A stretch of 64,000 bases of DNA from contig NC_087063.1 in assembly GCF_963678635.1 (NCBI RefSeq), positions 35,872,540 to 35,936,539 on the forward strand. Direction: 5' to 3'. The notes beneath the pieces are model-generated. The model worked only from the letters and a program-made list of their open reading frames with translations. It ran no database searches and was not told the origin of the DNA. This document shows positions 1-10,088 of the stretch, in pieces; position 1 is the first letter of the stretch, and every line of letters starts with the position of its first letter. The translations under genes were made by a program, and so were the position numbers. Source of the stretch: Symsagittifera roscoffensis. Taxonomy: Eukaryota; Xenacoelomorpha; Acoela; Convolutidae.

Positions 1-710
1 TTCACGAGCAAACAGTCTAATTTTGTCATCGTTGGAGGAAACATAACCGGTACATATCAGTTTTTAGTGGATTTTACAGACTAGGCGATATGCCAAACGA
101 ACTTCAAATAGTAATGGACTCTACCATTGGACAACCTTTTACCAATGTCTACCTTGACGACATATTAATCTCTTCCAAAGGAAATCTTGAATAACATAAA
201 GAGATTGTTGTAAGGATTTTATCTACACTTGATAACACAAATTTCGCGGTAAAATGGTCGAAATCCGTATTTTTTTTAAAAGCTGAAAAACTAGATTTTA
301 AAATATCAAAGACTGGAGTAATCCCGAAGATAAAACCTTAGCAATAAAATCGTTCTCAATCCTCCGAAATTTGAAAGAAGTGCGTTAAATTTTCGGCTCA
401 ACCAATCAATTTAGGCTCAACCGGTCTAGGCGCAACGCTCGAAAAACTACAGGAAAAAGACTGGAGATCGGTTTCCTTCACTAGCCGATCCTAAAACCCT
501 CATGAGTCGAAATATTCAAGAATTGAGCTCGAGTTTCGTGGCGTGGTATGGTCTGTATAGCACTAAAAAAAATAATTTTATGTTCGGAATTTGAAATCCT
601 AACGAACCACAAACCCCTTTTATCTGCCTTATTTTGTAATCACGGAAAAAAACTTCTCATAGTCGTCTAAAGAGATGAGTAGACAGGCTTTTACCGGTTA
701 ATTTACCGGA
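1..710 (+). mobile_element. Ty3/gypsy fossil, reverse-transcriptase region (left copy of a duplication)
   Basis: This stretch is nearly identical to the sequence that begins at about 2343, so it is one copy of a local duplication; the left edge of the window cuts it. Conceptual translation resembles the reverse transcriptase of the better-preserved gypsy element on the minus strand at 9.4-16 kb, including the block around the YxDD active site. It is broken by many changes and cannot make a protein. The near identity of the two copies means the duplication is much younger than the decay of the element. No LTR is visible. Confidence 0.75.
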
Positions 711-1650
711 CTCGAAACTATTTTTATCAGTGCGGGTTCCTATTTCCGAAAAAAAATCTTATTTTTTAAAGCTTTCTTGAATCACGAACGAAAGGACTTC
801 CAAGCAAAACATGACCTAAATTTCTATGAAGGTTGCTGTAGTTCCTGATTTAGCTTGAAAGTCATTCAAAAAACAGTTTGAAATATTAACGTCTCTGTCT
901 TGACCTGTGCAAAGATTAAATAGAACAAGACTGCTCGCATCAAGGCAAAGCCCTGAATGTTTTGACTGCCTTTTAATAAAGGTCTATGGAACAGAAATAA
1001 CATGGAAAGTATAAATGTAACAGAATAAAACTAAAAGTATATTTTTGGAAAGATTGAGATTTTTTGTAAAAAAGCATCCTTCCAACTGCTATATACAATA
1101 CAAAGTGATAAGTTTCGCTCCTAGTAACAACTCAATTCAGGCAAATAAGCTTCCTTCAACCATTTTGGAATGATTTCTAAGATGGATTAAATAACCGCTT
1201 AGGCGTTAATAGCACAAAAAATAGCGCGCATAACTTTATAAAAAAAGATCACAGGTAAATTATCTTTTCAAATTTAAGCTGAGGACAACAAGAAATTTCG
1301 AATGATAAAAAAAAATTCCTCTAAAATGGCTAGTTAAGATGTCGAAATTTGTCTGAAGAAAAACAACTCACACCGAGCTCTAATATTTCGTTGTTTTCGT
1401 TTCAAAGTCGAAATAACAAAACTGCTCGTTCATCGGTTTGAAGCCTTGAATGTTTCGATTATCCCTTAATTCATATCGAACAATTTTTGGAAAACGAAAA
1501 TATTGAAATATTGAAAATGTGTAAAATTTTGAGTTGCGCAAAATCAATACGACCGATCTGATAAGCTAGCTTCAATTTAATTTGGAACAATTTTTTGTGC
1601 GGGATAAATTGCGGTACGCTATCAGCAATATGAACAAGTTCCTCAAAGCG
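711..1650 (+). repeat. RepA tandem pair, left copy
   Basis: Nearly identical to 4166-5110. It holds two head-to-tail units of the hairpin-bearing repeat called RepA here. Unit 1 runs from about 923 (ACAAGACTGCTCG, then a hairpin remnant, then GAATGTTTTGACTG) to about 1412 (hairpin remnant followed by AAAGTCGAAATAA). Unit 2 starts at once at about 1413 and stops near 1650, where gypsy-derived sequence resumes. No protein is encoded. Confidence 0.7.
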
Positions 1651-1659
1651 CTGACTACA

Positions 1660-4165
1660 ATATTTGACAAAAACTGAAAAGAATTGAAGAAACTACTTAA
1701 AATTGGAATGGGAAAGGAAAACTTTGTAGAGCTAAATATACAGGTGGACTCAGCAAGCCCAGTAAGTTTTTTGAAATGGAACATAGACTACGAACTCAAA
1801 TTATGAGATTCACTTTTGAAAATTAACACAGTCGATCAAGCTACGAAAGATCTACAACGGGGCTTCACGTGCGATCCAATAAAGCTTGTGGGACAAGTCA
1901 TCGTACCAATTAGATCCATCGGAAGGACGTATGAAACCACGATTTTCTTTATAACCGAGGCTCACGAACGAAACATCCTAGGAAACGACAACCTACCAAA
2001 TGTAGGGATAGAAGTGGCACAAAAACGCTTTCCTCAGTACAACAACATTGGCGGTAAGTCTTTTATTAATTCCGTGGGATTATATGTAAGTGAAACCGAA
2101 ACCATTTTCAAGAAATTCAACAAACTATTTGACAGAATCGGTAATATGAGGAATTAACTCATATCACTCTTTTGCACGACCCACTGAAACCAGTACAACT
2201 AAAAGGACGCGGGGTTACACTACATTTACTTCCGGCAGTATTAGAAATCAATTGCATCTCAACTGTCAGAAAAAGCCGTCGGAGATGTCTGGTTCACAGT
2301 CTCAGACCTTGAAAACGCCTATAGCCAACTTATTTTGGACAACTTCACGAGCAAACAGTCTAATTTTGTCATCGTTGGAGGAAACATAACCGGTACATAT
2401 CAGTTTTTAGTGGATTTTACAGACTAGGCGATATGCCAAACGAACTTCAAATAGTAATGGACTCTACCATTGGACAACCTTTTACCAATGTCTACCTTGA
2501 CGACATATTAATCTCTTCCAAAGGAAATCTTGAATAACATAAAGAGATTGTTGTAAGGATTTTATCTACACTTGATAACACAAATTTCGCGGTAAAATGG
2601 TCGAAATCCGTATTTTTTTTTAAAAGCTGAAAAACTAAAATATCAAAGACTGGAGTAATCCCGAAGATAAAACCTTAGCAATAAAATCGTTCTCAATCCT
2701 CCGAAATTTGAAAGAAGTGCGTTAAATTTTCGGCTCAACCAATCAATTTAGGCTCAACCGGTCTAGGCGCAACGCTCGAAAAACTACAGGAAAAAGACTG
2801 GAGATCGGTTTCCTTCACTAGCCGATCCTAAAACCCTCATGAGTCGAAATATTCAAGAATTGAGCTCGAGTTTCGTGGCGTGGTATGGTCTGTATAGCAC
2901 TAAAAAAAATAATTTTATGTTCGGAATTTGAAATCCTAACGAACCACAAACCCCTTTTATCTGCCTTATTTTGTAATCACGGAAAAAAACTTCTCATAGT
3001 CGTCTAAAGAGATGAGTAGACAGGCTTTTACCGGTTAATTTTACGATAAAAGTTTTAGTGGGTATTGATATGGGCGTCACAGATTTGCCTTCTAAAACTC
3101 CAATTGGAAAACCTACTGCTCCCTCAAATTATGATGAGGAATTCGTCGTAGCAACAATTAGTAAAATCAATTCAATCGTAAATCGACGTATATTCAGTTA
3201 TTAGATAAATCAAAACCTCACTCGAATTTGATTGGGCAGATTTCAAAAACTTTCACTGACGTAAAACTACGTAATAAGATTTTCGCATCAATTCTGAAAC
3301 TAATTAGCTCCAGACTGAAAGTTTGCGATTTTGATCACTTCCGTTCCAAATTTGGTAAATTTAATTGTTTTTCTCAGGATTCTTTAAAATTAGTTGTTCT
3401 AAAATTGAAATCTCAAACATTTTTTTTCATCTTTTCATTCGAATTTTCTTAAATCTCCCATAGAATCTAATATTGTAAATAAAGTAAATCGAAATAGTGG
3501 AATTGTAATTTTTCCCTCATATTCCGGTATTGTCGTAAATTCTACTAAAGTTAATATGTCGACAGACCAGTCATTACTGTTAAAAAATACCGAGACTCCT
3601 GAAAATTGCCAGAAAAACCATTAGAACTAAATATCATCTTCAATAGTAATATGATTGCTTGGCTTACCGAAGAAGACAGTATCTTATACCCCATGGTCAG
3701 AGATTTCGAGAAGAATCGGGATATTAAAATCACTAAATCGGGCAGCTACTTCAACCAGTTTTACAAAGATTTACACACTGAGAATGGATTATTTTATTTA
3801 GACAACAAATGGTGTTTACCATTTGTCTTGAGAACAGCCGCCATGAAACTTCTCCATGAATTAAAAGAATGATTCACTTTCACACAAAAAACTGATCGGA
3901 TTGCATAAAAGCAGGTAAAAATTTTAAGCATTAATTTCAGAAAAACATTACAATCACTTTCCAGAATTAAAATTTGTAAAGGAAGAGGTTAATTTGGTCC
4001 TTTGTAATCCTCCTGGGGACCTTATAAATAATTTTTACTTTGCTTAGACAGAATCTGGAAATCACCGTAGGCAAAAACTACTTTAAACAATTTAAATTCA
4101 TTTTGATATCGTTAAATGCACATTTTTAATCAATTTGGATTGATTTTTGAAATCAATTAAAAATG
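1660..4165 (+). mobile_element. Ty3/gypsy fossil, protease to integrase region
   Basis: Broken remains of a Ty3/gypsy internal region in plus orientation. A protease-proximal part at about 1816-2157 shares the motif HERNILGxDNLPxxGIEV with the minus-strand gypsy element at 9.4-16 kb. A reverse-transcriptase part follows at about 2270-3040. A part at about 3600-3870 resembles the sequence just before the integrase zinc-binding region. The element has many breaks (well over ten by eye), no visible LTRs, and looks much older than the element at 9.4-16 kb. Confidence 0.75.
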
Positions 4166-5230
4166 ACTCGAAACTATTTTTATCAGTGCGGGTTCCTATT
4201 TCCGAAAAAAAATCTTATTTTTTAAAGCTTTCTTGAATCACGAACGAAAGGACTTCCAAGCAAAATATGACCTAAATTTCTATGAAGGTTGCTGTAGTTC
4301 CTGATTTAGCTTGAAAGTCATTCAAAAAACAGTTTGAAATATTAACGTCTCTGTCTTGACCTGTGCAAAGATTAAATAGAACAAGACTGCTCGCATCAAG
4401 GCAAAGCCCTGAATGTTTTGACTGCCTTTTAATAAAGGTCTATGGAACAGAAATAACATGGAAAGTATAAATGTAACAGAATAAAACTAAAAATATATTT
4501 TTGGAATTATTGAGATTTTTATGTAAAAAAACATCCCTCCACATGCTATATACAATACAAAGTGATAAGTTTCGCTCCTAGTAACAAATCAATTCAGGCA
4601 AATAAGCTTCCTTCAACCATTTTGGAATAATTTCTAAGACGGATTAAATAACCGCTTACGCGTTAATAGCACAAAAAATAGCGCGCACAACTTTACGAAA
4701 AAGATCACAGGTGAAATATCTTTTCAAATTTAGGCTGAGGACAACATGATCCTTCGAATGATGAAAAAAAATTCCTCTAAAATGGCTAGTTAAGAAGTCG
4801 AAATTTGTCTGAAGAAAAACAACTAACACAGAGCTCTAATATTCCGTTATTTTCGTCACGAAAGTCGAAACAACAAAACTGCTCGTATAGCAGTTTGAAG
4901 CCTTGAATGTTTCGATTATCCCTTAATTCATATCGAACATTTTTTGGAAAACGAAAATATTGAAATACTGAAAATATGTAAATTTTTGAGTTGCGCAAAA
5001 TCAGTACGACCGATCTGATTAGCTAGCTTCAATTTAATTTGGAACAATTTTTCGTGCGGGATAAATCGCGGTACGCTATCAGCAATGTGAACAAGTTCTT
5101 CAAAGCGCTCATAATTTAGTTCAGAACTTGGCCACGAACTTACCAAAACCAAATCGGAGGTAAAATATCTTTTTGCATTTGAACTCAGGAGTCAATATCT
5201 TCAGTGGGGTATAAAATTATTGTCGAAAAC
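4166..5230 (+). repeat. RepA tandem pair, right copy (second unit interrupted by a LINE)
   Basis: Unit 1 (about 4379-4872) starts ACAAGACTGCTCG, carries a degenerate hairpin, and ends with TTTCGTCACGAAA (hairpin) then GTCGAAACAA. Unit 2 starts directly at about 4873 with ACAAAACTGCTCGTATAGC and runs to 5230. There a LINE has inserted; unit 2 continues at 8407-8493. The interrupted unit aligns with the uninterrupted copy at 28324-29210, for example at GTCAATATCTTCARTGGG. Confidence 0.75.
5219..5230 (+). repeat. Target site duplication, left copy
   Basis: ATTGTCGAAAAC occurs here and again at 8395-8406, exactly flanking the LINE. Joining the two sides restores a continuous RepA unit, which supports a single insertion event. 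Confidence 0.85.
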
Positions 5231-7932
5231 GAAAGATAGTGGAAAAGGGTACGGTTGCCAAAAAGACTCTGTAATTTGCCTAATGCTAATTGGTAGGAAG
5301 TACGTGGACCTCCTGACACATGAACTGAAGCTTCTTTCTACCACTGCTGATTTCACTTCAGAAAGATTTCTGGTGATGAGTCGTGTTTTGTTACCAAGAG
5401 ATCCAATGATCAAAGCATCAAAAGACGTTCGAAAACTTATTGGACGGCGCATCGAAGACTGGAAGGAAAACAAATTCGACAAGTTGTTGGCGGAAGCAGT
5501 GAGATGTGGCAAAAAGATAAACAAATAATTCAAGATAGTTTGGACGACAAACATGTCTCAAAAGTGTTTGTTTCATTAATAATGAAAGGCAAAGTGAGAA
5601 GCGCTATGCGTCGGCTCTCGGAGAGAGCAAGCGGGGATGTGCTTGATCCGATGCAAGAGGTGATGAAAGGTGTGACCGTTTTAGAGACTTTGAAGTCAAA
5701 GCATCCAGAGCCACACAAGTCACATCTCTCTTCGCGGTTGCAAGTACTAGTTTTATCCGAGTTTGAAGATGTTATAATCAGTTCTGCTTCCATTGAAAAG
5801 ACGACACGTTTTTTGCAGGGCAGTTTGGGAATTTCGGGAACCGATTCTGAGCATTGGCAGACCGTTTTAATACGCCATGGGGCTCACAGTTCACACTTGA
5901 GAGACGAAGTTGCAACTCTCGCCACAAAAACGTGCAATCAAATCTTACCATGGTCGAAAGTGCGAGCACTGGTTTCTGGAAGATTGATTGGGCTTGATAA
6001 ATGTCCTGGCGTGCGTTCTATTGGTATAGGTGAGTGTCTACGGAGAATAATTTGCAAAAGTGTGGCTGAGTTCACAAAAATTGACCTTGAAGAAACATGT
6101 TCGACTGATCAATTAGCTTGTGGGCTGAAAGCTGGCGTTGAAGGTGCAATTCAGGCGCTCTCTGATGTCTTTGATGACAACAAGGAAAATGGCTGTGGCA
6201 TGATGTTGATGGATGCATCAAATGCTTTTAACTCGCTCAATCGTGAAACAGCGTTGTGGAATGCTCGAATATTGTGGCCTAGATGTTCTAGATTTCTCTT
6301 GAAAACTTACAGAGGCTTTTCGTTGCTGGCGCCGATGAAGTGATATACAGTAGGGAATGAACAACACAGGGAGACCCACTGGCAATGTTCTTCTATGGTG
6401 TTTCACTTCTTCCCCTGATTCGGAAGTTAAAGGATCCGAACAATGTGTTACAAAGTTGGTATGCTGATGATTCTGCGGCCATAGCAAAATTCAAGAAATT
6501 GGAGATATGGCTTAAAAACTTGATTGAGGAAGGTCCCGCTTTGGTTACTTTCCAGAGCCTTCCAAACATTTTCTGATTGTCGATAAACAATATGCTGAAG
6601 AAGCGCATCACATATTTGACAAGTACTTGATTAATATAGTGGAAGGGAAGATGTTTTTGGGCGGTTTCATTGGAGACGGAAATGAGAAGGACATCTACCT
6701 GAAAAAGAAACAACTTGAATGGGTAGACAAAATTGAGAAACTTTCTTTTGTGGCAAAAACAAAACCACAATGTGCTTTATCAGGACTGACTAAGTCACTA
6801 CAAGAGGAATGGAATTTTTCCCATCGTGTTTTGGGTGGTTCTAGTCAGCTTTTTCAACTTCTAGAGAACCTTCTGATGGAGAAATTCTTACCTGTGATAC
6901 TTGGAACTTCGTCGATTTCATCAATGGAGAGACGTCTCTTTTGTTTGCCAACAAGAAAGGGTGGTGTTGGAGTGTCTAACCCAACCAGTTTCGCTGATGA
7001 GCCTTACAACACGCCACGGGAAGCAGTTACGGTTCTTTATGATGCTATTGTTGATCAGCACGGTTTTTCCCATGAAGATCACAGAAAGCAAATGTCTCGA
7101 TCGCGGAAAAAACATCGTCAAACAGTGGAAGAAAAACATGATGAGTTGTTGGGGGAGTTTTTGAATGAGCTACCAGCAGACCAAGTTCGCGCAGTAAAAA
7201 GAATCAATGAAGGAAGCTTGTCTGCGTGGCTGACAGCGTTACCGATTGCTGCAGAAAACTTTGATCTTCCGGAAGTGGAATTTCGGGATGCATTGAGTGT
7301 CCGGCATAACAAAAACTTGAACGCTTCGCCAACTTTTTGTGATGGTTATCAGTCACCATTCACAAACGGCATGCGTTAGCGTGCAAAAAGGTGGTCTCTT
7401 AACTTTACGGCACAATGAGATTAGGTATGCTGTAGGGAACTTAGCTTCTTTAGTGTGGAAGGATGTACAGAGAGAGCCTGTTATTAGAGAATGCAACCCG
7501 CAAGATGAGACACCCGCATTAATTGCAGATCTGTATTGTCGTGGAGTTTATGTTAGACAGGGAGGAGCGTCTTTTGATATTCGTGTTTCTGACATCGACG
7601 CCATCTCTTATCAGAAAAGAAGCCCAATGAGTGTTTTGCACTCAGCAGAGGTTGAGAAAAAGACAAAATATTCAGACGCGTGTCAGGAAAGACATATGTC
7701 TTTCACTCCTCTTGTCGTGTCTGTTGATGGGATGCTCGCTCCAGAATTTGCAAATTTCCTTCGGAGATTAGGAGAAGCATTATCTACCAAGTGGGAGAAA
7801 GCCTATAGTAAAACTATGAACTGGGTGAAGTGCCGGCTGTCTTTTGCCGTGCTCCGTGCTTCCAGTGTGTGCTTCCGAGGCACAAGGACCAAGTGGAGGA
7901 GTCTTGGCTCAGACCATGATTTCTTACCCTAG
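5231..7932 (+). pseudogene. Reverse transcriptase plus restriction-like endonuclease of the RLE LINE
   Basis: The reading frame is split by several changes. An upstream piece (5220-5528) shifts frame near 5515. The main RT piece (5504-6343) includes GLDKCPGVRSIGIGECLRR and the catalytic block MLMDASNAFNSLNRE. A frame change and a TGA follow near 6332-6360, after which TQGDPLAMFFYG and YADDSAAI (second catalytic block) are readable. Another shift lies near 6540, then 6627-7379 is open. A final shift near 7350-7395 leads into the endonuclease: HALACKKGG, ALIADLYCRG and FDIRV resemble the zinc-binding and PD-(D/E)xK motifs of R2-like endonucleases, ending at 7932. With about five breaks it is inactive. 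The exact clade is uncertain. Confidence 0.8.
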
Positions 7933-8080
7933 AGAAATATTTATGATGTTCTACAATGAAGAGAAATTGGCTAGCTATGTGCAAACTCTGCTAGTAATGT
8001 AAAACGCGGACCTAAACGAAACAAAAATGTTGAAAAAATGAACAAAATAGATAATTGACTGATTTCAATAAAAAAAAATC

Positions 8081-8311
8081 ATTAACTGGGTGGAGGACGA
8101 TTTCTCCAACATCGTCACTGGCCCTCCATCTAGTCGGCGAGTTACGGTTTACGAAATGGAGCTAGACGACGTGTCGTTATCCATTCAATTGACTGAGATA
8201 ATTTCAGTGCTAGAGATACCTTTCCAGCACCCATATTCGGACACAAGAATGTGGCTCCCCAGCGAGGCAAAAGAATGTGCAGCATTAGGAGCGGAACATA
8301 ATAACTATTAA
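8081..8311 (+). pseudogene. Short open frame downstream of an internal A-run; possible transduced exon
   Basis: Between the internal A-run (about 8069-8077, overlapping an AATAAA) and the terminal A-run lies an open frame of about 76 codons ending in TAA at 8311. It reads NWVEDDFSNIVTGPP at its start and SEAKECAALGAEHNNY at its end, is less AT-rich than its surroundings, and resembles no LINE domain I recognise. It lies inside the target duplications, so it moved with the LINE. It could be the last exon of an unrelated gene picked up by read-through of the LINE's polyadenylation site, or simply an unusual 3' region of this LINE family. Confidence 0.4.
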
Positions 8312-8394
8312 TCATTAATCGGAATTATCATATACCGTTGTATATATTCATAAATACTAATCGGAAATGTAAATCTTTGACTCGTTAAAAAAAA

Positions 8395-8406
8395 ATTGTC
8401 GAAAAC
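8395..8406 (+). repeat. Target site duplication, right copy
   Basis: ATTGTCGAAAAC, identical to 5219-5230, directly after the terminal A-run of the LINE. Confidence 0.85.
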
Positions 8407-8493
8407 TATTATTTCGATCGGCGAAAATTGACCGAATAACAAAAAACCACACCGAGCATAAATATTCCGTTTTTTTTTCGAAAGTCGGAACAA
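8407..8493 (+). repeat. RepA unit, right-hand remainder
   Basis: Continuation of the RepA unit interrupted at 5230. It contains ATTATTTCGATCGGCGAAAA and ends with TTCGAAAGTCGGAACA, the family's right terminus. Confidence 0.8.
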
Positions 8494-9344
8494 AATTACC
8501 TCAGTTATTTCACTCTTTGTTATAAAATAGACTAAAAATAAAAATTTCAAATTCATTTCAATGTTTAACCGGGAATTTACTTTAAATCTTATAACTTCGA
8601 CTCAAAAAAAGGCTCAAAGGCTTTTAGTAGGATACCATTTTCATCTCCATACGACGTTTTATTATGGTAGCTAATTTTCAAAAATTTGGAAAATCTGTAT
8701 GTAAGGAATCTTGAGATGGGGGAACAAGTTTACTGCGGCGGAACAATAGACATAAATAATTCCAAAGCAATATATAATTGATTTTATTTTGATCTTAGAA
8801 TTCCATGGCAAATGTCGCTGGCGAGATGATGGATAAATGTTTAAAACAGTACATACCTAACTTATAAGAGAATGAGCTATCATCCATCTCTACTAAAGGA
8901 TTCCTTGAAAAAATAAAGCTCAGCAAGATTTACAAAAATCAAAATTTTTCGAGAGCTGGAATGATACAATGAAATATTTGAACTCAAAAACAGACTTTTT
9001 GAAATGTTTTGCTTTTGCAAATAAACGATTGAAATCGCAAAGCAAATCAGTGCTGCTCTAGCAAAACTCAAGTGGTGTTAGGTAAAGCAGAATGTTGACA
9101 TAATATAGACTCAGATATTGAGTTATTCCTAAATTCAGACACTAACAGCTTTTCCAGGTAAAAAATTTCAACTGAAAAACAGCAGTTTTTATCAAAGATT
9201 CAGCGTAAAATTGGAGAATCAATTCAAAACTTTATTTCCTCTTCAGTGCGGATCTAGGGCATACACAGAAATACAGGGCAGGGATGAAACTCTTTGCTTC
9301 AAATCATCTCCAAGCTGGACCCAAATCCTCAAATCGATACGGCA
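8494..9344. other. No gene seen
   Basis: AT-rich sequence without a convincing open frame, repeat match or splice-flanked exon. Confidence 0.5.
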
Positions 9345-9382
9345 GAAACTAACTAGATGATACTAGCTTCCAGTAACCCACC
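9345..9382 (+). repeat. 38-bp direct repeat outside the left LTR
   Basis: GAAACTAACTAGATGATACT continuing to AGTAACCCACC; 37 of 38 bases match 16018-16055, outside the opposite LTR. Far longer than the 4-6 bp duplication expected of a gypsy integrase. Confidence 0.8.
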
Positions 9383-9390
9383 TAAAAAAA

Positions 9391-9594
9391 TGTTCTAAAC
9401 CTGTAGACCTATGTACAAATTAAAGTACATAAACTTAAAAGAATAAAACTATTAAAAAGAAGTAAGTGAATTAAGAACGTTCTAAAAGGACAACTGAACT
9501 TTGTCTCATATCGACCAATGGTCGTAACTAAATTGGTTAACAGGTATTAATTAGATACCGAAGGTCATTTAAGACACTAAAACAAATCACAACA
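9391..9594 (-). repeat. 3' LTR of the gypsy element
   Basis: 204 bp, bounded by TG...CA. It matches the LTR at 15784-15987 with about six differences. Confidence 0.9.
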
Positions 9595-9603
9595 TTTCCC
9601 ACC
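9595..9603 (-). promoter_or_regulatory. Polypurine tract
   Basis: In element orientation GGTGGGAAA abuts the start of the 3' LTR, the expected position of the plus-strand primer. Confidence 0.6.
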
Positions 9604-10088
9604 GGGAAAAAAAAACTGCATACTAACTAACTAATTCTATATACACCCTTTTCCCCCTTCGAGAATGAACAAAATTTTACAAACTGCGCATGGTAAAAAT
9701 ACAGCAAGCAAAATAGTATCCACAAATGAGAGAGAATGTACAATGTGCAGGGTGAATATACAGAATTTACAAATTTACAAAATAACACAACTAACTAAGC
9801 TAAAACTAAGCCAACGGTAACCCACACATGTACATCATTAACATGTACCATTGTATCGACAGATAGCTACTAAAATCAGAAGGTAAGGTAAGGATAAAAT
9901 TTTTAATTTATTTGTTACGAGTTAGTTAAATTGATCGTCAAAATCATCGAGTTTTGCTCTAATCTCCGAATCAATAGTCGAGGAAATTTCGCTACAGTTG
10001 TCTAACTCGTACGGATAATCCTTAGTCGTCTGATAAGCTGAGTGCGAACCCGAGCAATTTTCGTTAAAGAAGGTCTTCATTGGTGAAT
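9604..10088 (-). other. Non-coding 3' region of the gypsy element
   Basis: Between the Pol C-terminus and the polypurine tract; no envelope-like frame is seen. Confidence 0.5.

Larger units (their letters stand above)
5231..8394 (+). mobile_element. RLE-type LINE (restriction-like endonuclease non-LTR retrotransposon), degenerate
   Basis: A 3.2-kb insertion bounded by a perfect 12-bp target duplication and ending in an A-run. It encodes a reverse transcriptase followed by a C-terminal restriction-like endonuclease, the order found in the R2/R4/NeSL/Utopia group of LINEs and not in LINEs with an N-terminal apurinic endonuclease. No N-terminal zinc-finger region is recognisable, so it may be 5'-truncated. 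The coding part ends near 7932. An internal A-run at about 8071 is followed by a separate short open frame and then the terminal A-run, suggesting extra 3' sequence was carried along. Confidence 0.85.
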
